NCBI GenBank assembly: GCA_949289855.1
Contig: CASEPS010000004.1
Span: forward strand, 1 to 64,000
Length of the DNA: 64,000 nt
Origin: an uncultured Erysipelotrichaceae bacterium
GTDB lineage: Bacteria > Bacillota_I > Bacilli_A > Erysipelotrichales > Erysipelotrichaceae
Direction: 5' to 3'
Both the position numbers and the translations under genes were made by a program. Below the pieces are notes generated by a model. That model was given only the letters and a program-made list of their open reading frames with translations, was not told the origin of the DNA and made no database searches. This document shows positions 18,030-25,255 of the stretch, in pieces. Each line of letters starts with the position of its first letter. Positions within the stretch are counted from its first letter, which is position 1.

Positions 18030-19046
18030 TTATACCTTCGTTGCGAGAATTTGCCGTATGGTCTTTGTGTCATAGATGAGAAACTGCAGCCGTTTTTCAT
18101 CTGTTACCGTTTCATCAACAGCTCCATAATACTTTCTGATTTTTCGCATGTATCTGTGTGCATCTTTTGCAATATGCATTTTTGTATGATGGGCGAGGCT
18201 GTCAAAATAGAGAAAGGAAAGAGACCACATGAGGCTGTGGCAGGAATCTTCTATCCAGAAGTCTGTGTTTTCAAATGGTGGTTCATATTGTTCCAGCAGT
18301 CTGGTGATGATGGCAAGACCATCATCAGAAGACTGCCAGATGTCCACATAGACATAGTCAAATTGCGAAAGATAGTCCTCATGCCAGTAATCAAAAGCAT
18401 CTCCCTGTATGATATGGACTTCTTTATCATGAGGAAACTGGGGAAGGATATATTTCTGAAACATGGCAATGACTTCTTTTGAGCGTTCAATACAGGTGAT
18501 GGACTTTACGGCAGGGTTGCGCAATGCCATAAACAGAAAGTAACCAATACCAAGTCCCATGGTCAGTACATGGCCGTGTGCTTTTTCGGCATAAGGGTCA
18601 TTGGTGATGGCTTCTGAAGGTACATCCATCATCCAGTCTTCATCATCCTGGAAAAGGGCAATTGCCTCAAAGTCACGGTCCATTGCCCTGAGTTTCATCC
18701 AGTCTTTCATCATCCTGTTTTCATCCTTCTGCACAACATCCGCATTGAAGAGCCGGTTTCCATAGAAAAGCATCTTCTCATAGGAAAAGTGTTCATCCTG
18801 TATGTCTTCAAGATGAATGGCTTTGTGATAGGGGGAATTGTTCCAGGCATCTACCGAAAGAAACAGGGAAGGATGCGGTGTGACAGCAAACTCAGAAGCA
18901 CCATTTTCAGCAAGCCTCCTGATCATTGATTCTTCATCTTCTTTCTGTACTTCAAGATCCAGAAAGTCATTGATGGAACTGTCCATCATATTTCTTCTTG
19001 CGGCAGAAAAGAAGTTTTCCATTTTTCGATTAACTTGTATACGCAT
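18030..19046 (-). CDS. SAM-dependent methyltransferase-fold protein (spermidine-synthase-like)
   Basis: A 338-residue protein. Residues ~160-260 contain a Rossmann methyltransferase core: HVLTMGLGIGYFLFMAL (glycine-rich SAM/dcSAM loop), ITCIERSKEVIAMF (acidic ligand at the end of strand 2), HIIQGDAFDYW (motif with Asp) and FDYVYVDIWQSSDDG. This resembles the spermine/spermidine synthase branch, but key polyamine-binding residues cannot be confirmed. The C-terminal ~70 residues are helical. TAGAAT at 19058-19053 ends six bases before the ATG and no ribosome-binding site is seen, so the transcript may be leaderless. It is divergent from surE across a perfect palindrome. Confidence 0.75.
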   Translation of the reverse strand: MRIQVNRKMENFFSAARRNMMDSSINDFLDLEVQKEDEESMIRRLAENGASEFAVTPHPSLFLSVDAWNNSPYHKAIHLEDIQDEHFSYEKMLFYGNRLFNADVVQKDENRMMKDWMKLRAMDRDFEAIALFQDDEDWMMDVPSEAITNDPYAEKAHGHVLTMGLGIGYFLFMALRNPAVKSITCIERSKEVIAMFQKYILPQFPHDKEVHIIQGDAFDYWHEDYLSQFDYVYVDIWQSSDDGLAIITRLLEQYEPPFENTDFWIEDSCHSLMWSLSFLYFDSLAHHTKMHIAKDAHRYMRKIRKYYGAVDETVTDEKRLQFLIYDTKTIRQILATKV

Positions 19047-19052
19047 AACATC

Positions 19053-19076
19053 ATTCTAACATTTGGATGTTAGAAT
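19053..19076. promoter_or_regulatory. 24-bp palindrome in the divergent promoter region
   Basis: Arms ATTCTAACAT (19053-19062) and ATGTTAGAAT (19067-19076) are perfectly complementary around TTGG. The outer six bases of each arm read TAGAAT on opposite strands, so one palindrome supplies the presumed -10 boxes of both the methyltransferase-like gene and surE. It is a good operator candidate. Confidence 0.7.
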
Positions 19077-19101
19077 AGACACAAGAGAAAGGATTACGAC
19101 G

Positions 19102-19878
19102 ATGAGAATATTGGTTTCTAACGATGATGGCATAAATGCACCTGGTCTCAGGACACTGGTAAAGGTGCTTGGCGAAGAACATGAAGTATATGTTGTGGCA
19201 CCAGAAGGAGAAAGAAGCTCCTACAGCCACAGTGTGACATATTGGCGTCTTGACAATAAGGTGTGGGAAAGAGAAGTGGAAGGTGCTGTAAAAGCATGGG
19301 CGGTGGATGCTACACCGGCAGATTGTGTTTATTATGGAATAGAGACGCTGCTCAAAGATAAACCGGACCTTGTCATTTCCGGTATTAATAAAGGAGAGAA
19401 TCTGTCTTCCGATTGCGTATATTCTGGAACGGTAGGGGCTGCGATGGAAGGCATGATGATGGGAGTTCCAGCAATGGCTGTTTCATATTGTTCTTATACA
19501 GATAACAGTTTTGAAACATCTGCCCATGTGGCTTTGAATCTGATTCCATATTTTATGAAAGAAGAAAACAGGCATGCATTTGTATTGAATGTGAATGTGC
19601 CTGTGGAAGAGATTAAAGGCGTAAGAGCGACAAGACTCGATGGGTATAAGGTTTACCACAAGAAGATAGAACACATTCCGTGTGAGGATGGTTCCTTCAT
19701 CCTGCATTGTCCAAACCAGCCAGGACTTGCGGCAGGACTGAGTGACAGACTGGATGCGGATATTACAGCCGTACGTAATGGCTATGTTTCTGTTACACCT
19801 TTATATGCGGATATGGCAGACCACAGACAACTTGGCATGATGGAGAACTGGAATGGTATTTCGCTGCATGTAAAGTGA
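19102..19878 (+). CDS. surE: 5'/3'-nucleotidase SurE
   Basis: A 258-residue metal-dependent nucleotidase starting MRILVSNDDGINAPGL, whose ND-DG motif carries the metal-binding Asp pair. Further family signatures: APEGERSSYSHSVTY, DLVISGINKGENLSSDCVYSGTVGAAMEG (third metal ligand Asn) and PVEEIKGVRATRL. It hydrolyses nucleoside monophosphates, a stationary-phase repair function in other bacteria. AGAAAGGA lies upstream of ATG 19102; the frame is open from 19063, but that would place the start within the promoter palindrome. Confidence 0.95.
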   Translation: MRILVSNDDGINAPGLRTLVKVLGEEHEVYVVAPEGERSSYSHSVTYWRLDNKVWEREVEGAVKAWAVDATPADCVYYGIETLLKDKPDLVISGINKGENLSSDCVYSGTVGAAMEGMMMGVPAMAVSYCSYTDNSFETSAHVALNLIPYFMKEENRHAFVLNVNVPVEEIKGVRATRLDGYKVYHKKIEHIPCEDGSFILHCPNQPGLAAGLSDRLDADITAVRNGYVSVTPLYADMADHRQLGMMENWNGISLHVK

Positions 19879-19913
19879 AGGAAAAAGTTTTTGAAAAAAA
19901 TTTAAAAAAACAC

Positions 19914-19942
19914 TTGCAAAGACCCTGCACCTTTAGTATTAT
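19914..19942 (+). promoter_or_regulatory. Promoter of the seven-gene tRNA cluster
   Basis: TTGCAA (19914-19919), 17-base spacer, TATTAT (19937-19942). It is 32 bases before tRNA-Arg. Confidence 0.75.
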
Positions 19943-19974
19943 AACTAAGCACTGATTGAAGTGCCACGACGATT

Positions 19975-20051
19975 GCGCCGATAGCTCAACTGGATAGAGC
20001 ATTTGACTACGAATCAAAAGGTTGCGGGTTCGACTCCTGCTCGGCGCGCCA
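19975..20051 (+). tRNA. tRNA-Arg (ACG)
   Basis: Acceptor GCGCCGA/TCGGCGC, anticodon ACG in GACTACGAATC, T-arm GCGGG-TTCGACT-CCTGC with one G-T pair, encoded CCA. First gene of the cluster. Confidence 0.95.
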
Positions 20052-20053
20052 TT

Positions 20054-20127
20054 CGGGATGTAGCACAGCTTGGTAGTGCACTTGATTTGGGATCAAGGGG
20101 TCACAGGTTCAAATCCTGCCATCCCGA
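20054..20127 (+). tRNA. tRNA-Pro (TGG)
   Basis: Acceptor CGGGATG/CATCCCG, anticodon TGG in GATTTGGGATC, T-arm CAGG-TTCAAAT-CCTG. CCA not encoded. Confidence 0.95.
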
Positions 20128-20134
20128 CGTCTAT

Positions 20135-20208
20135 GGCGAGGTAGCTCAGTTGGCTAGAGCGGTCGGTTCATACCCGGAAGATCGTGGGTTCGAGTCCCAC
20201 CCTCGCTA
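20135..20208 (+). tRNA. tRNA-Met (CAT), elongator
   Basis: Acceptor GGCGAGG/CCTCGCT, anticodon CAT in GGTTCATACCCG. The loop context TTCATACC is that of elongator tRNA-Met in Bacillus-type bacteria. CCA not encoded. Confidence 0.88.
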
Positions 20209-20236
20209 CCTGGATTTACCAGATCTGGTTTGCCTC

Positions 20237-20310
20237 GGACCCTTAGCTCAGTTGGTCAGAGCTATCGGCTCATAACCGATTGGTCGAAGGTTCGAGTCCT
20301 TCAGGGTCCA
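20237..20310 (+). tRNA. tRNA-Ile2 (CAT, lysidine-modified) or second Met
   Basis: Acceptor GGACCCT/AGGGTCC, anticodon CAT within GGCTCATAACCG. The sequence closely follows the AUA-reading tRNA-Ile2 of other Firmicutes and E. coli, whose C34 is converted to lysidine by TilS. Assigned by this resemblance and because Met and fMet copies are both present beside it. Confidence 0.75.
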
Positions 20311-20320
20311 CCTAACCTAT

Positions 20321-20411
20321 GGAGGAATACCCAAGTGGTTGAAGGGTCCGGTCTTGAAAACCGGTAGGTCGGGAAACCGGCGCCAGGGTTCGAATCCCTG
20401 TTCCTCCGCCA
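20321..20411 (+). tRNA. tRNA-Ser (TGA)
   Basis: Acceptor GGAGGAA/TTCCTCC, anticodon TGA in GTCTTGAAAAC, long class II variable arm, T-arm AGGG-TTCGAAT-CCCT, encoded CCA. Confidence 0.95.
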
Positions 20412-20447
20412 TCCAACAAACCAGTTTGGCAAAATCCCAAAACTTAT

Positions 20448-20524
20448 CGCGAGGTAGAGCAGCCTGGTAGCTCGTCGGGCCCATAACCCGGAGGTCGTTG
20501 GTTCAAATCCTTCCCTCGCAACCA
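20448..20524 (+). tRNA. tRNA-fMet (CAT), initiator
   Basis: CGCGAGG/CCTCGCA with the initiator-specific C1:A72 mismatch. The anticodon stem has three consecutive G-C pairs (GGG...CCC) around CAT, also initiator-specific. CCA encoded. Confidence 0.95.
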
Positions 20525-20526
20525 TT

Positions 20527-20602
20527 GGTCCTGTAGCTCAGTCGGTAGAGCACGGCACTGAAAATGCCGGTGTCGGCAGTTCGATTCTGCCTGGGACCAC
20601 CA
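20527..20602 (+). tRNA. tRNA-Phe (GAA)
   Basis: Acceptor GGTCCTG/TGGGACC, anticodon GAA in CACTGAAAATG, T-arm GGCAG-TTCGATT-CTGCC, encoded CCA. It is the last gene before the change in composition and gene content, so its 3' end is a candidate integration site; the second copy of such a site would lie outside the window. Confidence 0.95.
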
Positions 20603-20609
20603 TGGATTC

Positions 20610-20645
20610 ACAGCACATGTTGCATGACGTGTGCTGTTTTTTTGT
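20610..20645 (+). terminator. Terminator of the tRNA cluster
   Basis: ACAGCACATG pairs with CGTGTGCTGT (10 bp, one wobble) around the loop TTGCATGA, then eight or more T. The loop contains TGCATGA, close to the YGCRNGAR loop of the hairpin family at 34.5-35.9 kb. Confidence 0.88.
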
Positions 20646-20967
20646 ATATATGCACACAAAAAAATAAAAAAAGATACAAAAAAAAGATTTCTCTAGCCCC
20701 TCGCCAAGGTTTAAGAAATCAGTGAGAACGTTGCTCCGCCAAGAGCAACTAAGATAAATTCGATTAACCAACGCCAATTGGTTAATCACATCAAGACGGG
20801 AGATACAACCCCTACCCTGACGATACCATCAGAAGGTACATAGAATTCCTAGAAACCCTAGACACCCTTTCTGATGTTTACATATAGATATTAAACAAAA
20901 AAAACGCATTTTTCAACAAAATGCAATCAATTATTCAAACATTTTATTAAAGAAAGGACTTAGTAAT
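20646..20967 (+). other. Gene-less left edge of the element with four consecutive hairpins
   Basis: No gene is visible. Four stems follow each other. GATTTCT...AGAAATC (20686-20720) encloses CGCCAA at 20702. TTGCTC/GAGCAA closes on CGCCAA at 20737-20742. GATTAACCAA/TTGGTTAATC (perfect, 10 bp) closes on CGCCAA at 20772-20777. CATCAGAAGG/CCTTTCTGATG (20827-20876) has a small inner CTAG stem. The CGCCAA loops are exactly 35 bases apart. A GCATTTT/AAAATGC hairpin follows at 20906-20924. The stretch may be a structured leader for the small HTH gene at 20968 or a recombination/regulatory region. Confidence 0.6.
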
Positions 20968-21372
20968 ATGAAATTAAAGCGTAATGAAACTGAGCAAAAC
21001 ATAATTGAACTATTCGAGACTTATAAAATATCGTGTAATCAGAAGAAACAAATCTTAGAAGAATACCCTGCTTTAGTAGATAACCAGTTATATCAAGATG
21101 AACTGAATAACAGTGATACAAAAATGTTCGAATGTTTTATGGGAGAAATGGCGACTGCTCAATTTTCCCTGGGAATATATCAAAAAAACATTGATGAAAC
21201 TGAGAAATTCTTAACAACCATACAAGAGAAATATGGTGACGACGCGGTTGATTTGGTAAAGGAATCATACATAGATAAAAAAACTAATGAACAGCTTGCA
21301 ATTGATCACAAATGTTCAGAAAAAACAATAACAAGAAAACTCAAGCAATACATTAAGGAGGTATTAAAATGA
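20968..21372 (+). CDS. Small helix-turn-helix protein (sigma-region-4-like)
   Basis: A 134-residue, highly charged helical protein. The last ~40 residues (DKKTNEQLAIDHKCSEKTITRKLKQYIKEV) form a plausible sigma-region-4/RinA-type helix-turn-helix, as in small phage and mobile-element activators. AGAAAGGA lies ten bases before ATG. The frame ends four bases into the next gene (ATGA-type overlap at 21369-21372), so it is coupled to the replication initiator and may regulate it or the element. Codons are much more A/T-ending than in the chromosomal part. Confidence 0.65.
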   Translation: MKLKRNETEQNIIELFETYKISCNQKKQILEEYPALVDNQLYQDELNNSDTKMFECFMGEMATAQFSLGIYQKNIDETEKFLTTIQEKYGDDAVDLVKESYIDKKTNEQLAIDHKCSEKTITRKLKQYIKEVLK

Positions 21373-22550
21373 TCAAAAAGAAAAGAAATACAGAATTCAC
21401 AAAAGAACAGGAACTCATTTTCAAATGCGTAAAAGCTTTGAGTGATCTTAGTGAAAACTACGAGGAAGTTACAAAAGATAAAATATCTGATGTTGTAGAA
21501 AATAAATACGGATACACTCCAGATAAGTTGGAAGATATTCAGAATAAAGAATATAAAACAGATCTTGAAAAACTCCTTCTTAACTACATGGCTGCCCAAT
21601 CAGATTTGGAACAATCAAAAGTAACTAATATGAACTACATCAAGCCAAATGCGCTGACAATGCCAACTCCAAAACCAGTAGAGCAAATGTTTGATGGAGT
21701 AGATCTCAGAAACAAAACAGACATTATTGTATCAGCAATAAATGCAAAAGAACGCTACGTTGTTCCAACACAAGTGGTAGTACTTCCTGAATCAGAGAAT
21801 TCAGCAGTAAACATTAATAGAAAACTCACTGTTTATGATAGATCTGTATTCAATGGAATTTGCAGTATATACAAAGCCGGCAATAAAGCCTTTACTGTCA
21901 AACAGGTATATCATGCGATGGGTGGTAAAGGTAATCCCAAACCAGAGACATTGGATACTATTAAAAAATCAATCATGAAATTGAGAGCGACATTTGTTTC
22001 CGTCGACTGGTCTGATCAATTGCGTATGTATGGATTTAACATTGCGAAAGATATTACATTCAAAACAGATGCTGCAATGCTTTCTTGCGAAGGTGTTCAG
22101 TTAAAGTTAAAAGGAAAAGAAGTATCTGGTTATAAATTTATTTCTGAACTCCCCCTTCTTACATATGCTAATTCGGTAGATCAAATCTGTACTGTTGATA
22201 GAGAAATGCTTGAAGCTCCAGTATGGAGAACGGAAGAAAATATTGTATTAATACAGTTCTTAGCCAGATGGTTAAACTATAACAAAGCCAAGAATGCAGG
22301 GAAAAGTATTGCACTCTCATACAGATATATTTTCCAAAAAACCGGAATGGATATTGAAAAAACAGAATCAAGAAAAAGAAACCGTAAAATAGAGGCAATT
22401 CATAAAATTATGACATATTGGACTGCCAAAAAATACATATCCGGATTTAGTGAATACATTGCAAAACAATCCTTTGGTGGGATAACGGTTGAGTTTAATG
22501 AGGCTGAAGATGAATCGGAAGAAATAAAAGATTATTCAATTGAGGAATAA
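21369..22550 (+). CDS. Plasmid-type replication initiator (Rep)
   Basis: A 393-residue protein with a charged helical N-terminus. A central part (about 150-330) has the winged-helix look of theta-plasmid initiators: LTVYDRSVFNGICSIYKAGNKAFTVKQVYHAMGG, then IKKSIMKLRATFVSVDW, and a second half with IVLIQFLARWLNY and SYRYIFQKTGM. I base the call on this general resemblance, on the iteron array lying 200 bases downstream, and on the helicase gene after it. It is coupled to the small HTH gene upstream by a four-base overlap. Iteron-binding Rep proteins open their origin and recruit DnaB. Exact Rep family not identified. Confidence 0.7.
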   Translation: MIKKKRNTEFTKEQELIFKCVKALSDLSENYEEVTKDKISDVVENKYGYTPDKLEDIQNKEYKTDLEKLLLNYMAAQSDLEQSKVTNMNYIKPNALTMPTPKPVEQMFDGVDLRNKTDIIVSAINAKERYVVPTQVVVLPESENSAVNINRKLTVYDRSVFNGICSIYKAGNKAFTVKQVYHAMGGKGNPKPETLDTIKKSIMKLRATFVSVDWSDQLRMYGFNIAKDITFKTDAAMLSCEGVQLKLKGKEVSGYKFISELPLLTYANSVDQICTVDREMLEAPVWRTEENIVLIQFLARWLNYNKAKNAGKSIALSYRYIFQKTGMDIEKTESRKRNRKIEAIHKIMTYWTAKKYISGFSEYIAKQSFGGITVEFNEAEDESEEIKDYSIEE

Positions 22551-22553
22551 TCA

Positions 22554-22590
22554 TGTTTCTACAAATGTCACTTTCTGTTTCTACTTATGG
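22554..22590 (+). repeat. Two iteron copies directly behind rep
   Basis: TGTTTCTACAAATG at 22554 (diverged) and TGTTTCTACTTATGG at 22576, 22 bases apart. They match the main array at 22751 and overlap the end of the rep region, so they may serve copy-number control. Confidence 0.75.
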
Positions 22591-22750
22591 TAAAAACCAT
22601 TAAAGATATAGGATAAAGTGGCAAAAATAGATACAAAAACGCAACATGAAATTGAGTGTAATAATAGGAAAAGTATAAAAGCAAGCTAAAAAAGTGAACA
22701 AAAGAGCAAATTTACGCACAAAAATAGATTATTTCAATAGCTTACTGCTT

Positions 22751-22951
22751 TGTTTCTACTTATGGCAGTTTCTGTTTCTACTTATGGTAACGCTGTTTCT
22801 ACTTATGGCAATTCTGTTTCTACTTTTGACGTTTTTGTTTCTACTTATGGCAATTCTGTTTCTACTTATGGTAGCTCTGTTTCTACTTTTGGCTGTTCTG
22901 TTTCTACTTATGGTAGCTCTGTTTCTACTTTTGACGTGTTTCTACTTTTGG
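22751..22951 (+). repeat. Iteron array: ten direct repeats, 21-bp period
   Basis: Copies of TGTTTCTACTTWTGR start at 22751, 22773, 22794, 22815, 22836, 22857, 22878, 22899, 22920 and 22937: spacings 22, then seven times 21, and a final 17. The first 11 bases are invariant; position 12 is A or T and position 15 G or A. The ~21-bp period puts every copy on the same DNA face, as in Rep-binding iterons of theta-replicating plasmids. Open frames through this region are artefacts of the repeat. Confidence 0.88.
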
Positions 22952-23274
22952 CAAGTGGTGAAAAAAGCTATATTAAAGGCGAAAATCAAACATGCAAGAA
23001 TAAAAACGAAATTTAACATATACTTATATATACCTTAATAGACCTTAATAAATAGAGAGGAAGTCCGCTAGCGCTTCCTTCCTCTCTGCTATATTTGCTA
23101 CATAGTTAAAATCTCCCACTTATTGCCAATATTGCATAACTAGACAAAACAAGGGCCAAATCAACTCAACTATGAAAGACTCTGCAAATTTGAAAACATA
23201 GTAATCGACTGCGCTATGTAAGGTGTAATGTGCTATGAAATTTCAACTTTGATAATCAGTACAAGGAGGTAAGT

Positions 23275-24177
23275 ATGACTGATAAAACGTATATTTCACA
23301 AGATAGCAATATCGTAAATGCTGAACATGTAATTAGTACGCTGTTATCAAACGATAGGATTGTCAATTTTTATCCGACTGGCATTGATGGTTTGGATGAG
23401 CTGTTAGGCGGAGGACTTACGGACAGAATGTATGTCCTGGGTGGAGTTGCTGCTACAGGAAAAACTACACTTGCACTACAGATTGCAGTCGAAACAGCAA
23501 GAAATGGTAATCCTGTATTGTTTGTTAGTCTTGAACAGAGTCCAAATGACCTGTTATCAAAAATTCTTTCCAGAGAAACAAAGATATCTGGTAATAAATT
23601 ATCGTTCTCATGTACTGCTACAGATATCAAATACAATAAACTGGATTTATCAGAATTAACCGAATTGAGAGATTATGTTCTGGATAACTATTCAGATGTA
23701 ATAAAAAATATAAACTTCTATGAATCTTCAGAACGTATATCTGTAGAAGATCTGAGAGATGCAATTTTAGAATTGCAGGAAATAACAGATAAAACTCCAT
23801 TATTGGTTGTCGATTATCTGCAATTGATCGCATCAATGTATCAAAAACATGATGATAAGGCGAATGTTGATGAAGCGGTTCAGCAATTGAAAAACATAGC
23901 CAAAAATTTACATGTACCAGTCGTAGTTATTTCATCATTAAACAGAAATTCATATGCAAAAAAAATAAATATGAGTTCGTTTAAAGAATCTGGACTGATT
24001 GAATATAGCGCAGATGTTCTTATGGGACTTGAACCGTATAAGAGTCAGGAGTATTCAAATTCTGAAAATGAAATTCAGATGACTTTAACCATATTGAAGG
24101 ACAAGGACGCTCCATGGGGAACCTCGGTTAAATTAATGTTCAATCCAGAATATAATACATTTACTGAATTGTCTTAA
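23275..24177 (+). CDS. DnaB/RecA-fold ATPase, probable replicative helicase-like protein
   Basis: 300 residues corresponding to the C-terminal ATPase half of DnaB-type helicases: PTGIDGLDELLGGGL, Walker A GGVAATGKTTLALQ (residues ~56-67), FVSLEQSPNDLL, Walker B PLLVVDYLQLI, SSLNRNSY (sensor) and the arginine-less ending MLTLTILKDKDAPWG-like region. It has no N-terminal DnaB domain and no zinc finger as in RadA. AAGGAGG before ATG sets the start. Placed next to rep and iterons, it probably acts in replication of the element, as helicase or helicase-recruiting ATPase. Confidence 0.78.
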   Translation: MTDKTYISQDSNIVNAEHVISTLLSNDRIVNFYPTGIDGLDELLGGGLTDRMYVLGGVAATGKTTLALQIAVETARNGNPVLFVSLEQSPNDLLSKILSRETKISGNKLSFSCTATDIKYNKLDLSELTELRDYVLDNYSDVIKNINFYESSERISVEDLRDAILELQEITDKTPLLVVDYLQLIASMYQKHDDKANVDEAVQQLKNIAKNLHVPVVVISSLNRNSYAKKINMSSFKESGLIEYSADVLMGLEPYKSQEYSNSENEIQMTLTILKDKDAPWGTSVKLMFNPEYNTFTELS

Positions 24178-24238
24178 AAATGCAAAACTCATTAAAAATA
24201 ATTAAAAAACTTGAAAAGTTAGTACATAGGAGGGTATT

Positions 24239-24475
24239 ATGAAAAAGTACAAACTTATCGCAATCAGCATGGATGGCAGAACGGAGGAAGAGGCTTATGA
24301 GAAAATAACAAAAGAATGTGATTCTCTTGAAGTTGTAGAAAACTATCTTAGAGAAATCAGCAATTTTGCAAAAACTAACGGAATAGATATGGTTTACGGA
24401 GTTTATCAGGGAATTAATCCCAACATGCTTCTTCGTGGATTTATTAATCGAAATGGTGTCATAGAAACAGAGTAA
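24239..24475 (+). CDS. Small protein of unknown function
   Basis: 78 residues, mixed alpha/beta with a charged N-terminal half (MKKYKLIAISMDGRTEEEAYEKITKECDSLEVVENYLREI). No recognised motif. GGAGGG lies six bases before ATG and codon use agrees with its neighbours, so I take it as real. It lies between the helicase-like gene and an HTH gene, in the same direction. Confidence 0.6.
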   Translation: MKKYKLIAISMDGRTEEEAYEKITKECDSLEVVENYLREISNFAKTNGIDMVYGVYQGINPNMLLRGFINRNGVIETE

Positions 24476-24510
24476 TCAAAGTTTTACTAATTTTGTATTG
24501 AGGGGCAAAA

Positions 24511-25023
24511 ATGGATAAAACAAGATATGTTAAAAATGAATTGCGGAATACGGAAATCTATTACAAGGAGATCTACGGCTATAAGCTGAAAAAGCAGAAA
24601 CTGGAAATTGACCAGGCAAATCTGCGTTCCCCCAGTCTTTCAAATAGCGGTGGTCAGCACAACGGATCTAGTAATTTTGATTTGCTAGATTATACTGATG
24701 AAATTGATACTTTGGGTCAACTGATTCAGCTGTATTTCCAAAAAATAAGATGGAATGTAATGATTATTGAAAATGCCCCAACCAAATTACGCACAATTAT
24801 TACTGCTGTTTATGTTAATGGAGTAAGTTATGATGAATTAACAAAGACTCTAAATCAGAAAAAAACTACAATGGCTAATATTATTTCTGATTATTTCAAA
24901 AATAACATATCTGATGCACAAGTTAAGCAAAGTATTGAAATATCTGAAAAAATCAAAAAAACTCAAAAACAGTATTACAAAATTATCAGACAACGAAAAC
25001 AATCAAGAATTGAAGAAAGCTGA
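24511..25023 (+). CDS. Sigma-region-4-like helix-turn-helix protein
   Basis: 170 residues. A basic helical N-terminus, a Ser/Gly/Asn-rich linker (NSGGQHNGSSN), then IENAPTKLRTIITAVYVNGVSYDELTKTLNQKKTTMANIISDYF, a pattern like region 4 of sigma factors and of small phage activators. A lysine-rich C-terminus follows. GAGGGG lies eight bases before ATG. It would be a transcription regulator of the element. It ends the replication-module operon before a terminator-like hairpin at 25142. Confidence 0.62.
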   Translation: MDKTRYVKNELRNTEIYYKEIYGYKLKKQKLEIDQANLRSPSLSNSGGQHNGSSNFDLLDYTDEIDTLGQLIQLYFQKIRWNVMIIENAPTKLRTIITAVYVNGVSYDELTKTLNQKKTTMANIISDYFKNNISDAQVKQSIEISEKIKKTQKQYYKIIRQRKQSRIEES

Positions 25024-25141
25024 TATTATACTAACCACATTAAGAAAACCGCATAAAAAACAAAAAATGTCCTTTAAAATGATTGATTTGACAGAAAAAC
25101 GTGGTAATATGATATCAGCCAGATATGGCAAACAAACAAGA

Positions 25142-25193
25142 GAAACGAAACAGGAGGACAAATGAGCAAGTTGTTTTCCTGTTTTTTCGTTTC
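25142..25193 (+). terminator. Terminator-like hairpin enclosing an 18-codon frame
   Basis: GAAACGAAACAGGA (25142-25155) pairs with 25177-25193, TCCTG-T6-CGTTTC, with three unpaired T. The inner AACAGGA/TCCTGTT followed by T is an intrinsic terminator for the replication operon. The left arm runs into a GGAGG that precedes ATG 25162 of a tiny frame ending at 25218. Confidence 0.65.
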
Positions 25194-25218
25194 AACGGCT
25201 TTCGGATTAACCTGTTAG
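25162..25218 (+). CDS. Possible 18-residue leader peptide
   Basis: MSKLFSCFFVSTAFGLTC, hydrophobic, preceded by a consensus GGAGG at six bases. The ribosome-binding site is partly sequestered in the hairpin at 25142-25193. It could be a leader peptide for the lipoprotein gene 38 bases downstream, or a chance frame in a terminator. Low certainty. Confidence 0.25.
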   Translation: MSKLFSCFFVSTAFGLTC

Positions 25219-25255
25219 AATGAAGGGAGGTGGAAGAAAGTCGAGGTAAGGGTAA

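Larger units (their letters stand above)
22554..23090 (+). other. Candidate replication origin (oriV)
   Basis: Order: two iterons, ten iterons, an A/T-only-like stretch at about 23014-23054 suited for unwinding, and a hairpin with arms AGAGAGGAAG (23054-23063) and CTTCCTCTCT (23078-23087) around the palindrome CGCTAGCG. I see no good DnaA box (TTATNCACA) here. Positions 23091-23274 hold no gene and nothing else I recognise apart from the ribosome-binding site of the next gene. Confidence 0.65.

Noticed and set aside
22751-22951. CRISPR array
   Set aside because: Repeats are 15-16 bp with 5-6-bp gaps and no unique spacers; no cas genes. The structure is that of iterons.
22694-23038. Open frames through the iteron block giving Leu/Phe/Met- or Ser/Val-rich repeat proteins
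   Set aside because: They exist because a 21-bp repeat is a multiple of three; no ribosome-binding site, and two frames overlap in the same repeats.
23054-23087. oriT or double-strand-origin nick hairpin
   Set aside because: A hairpin with a CGCTAGCG centre exists, but no recognisable nic consensus and no relaxase gene in the window.
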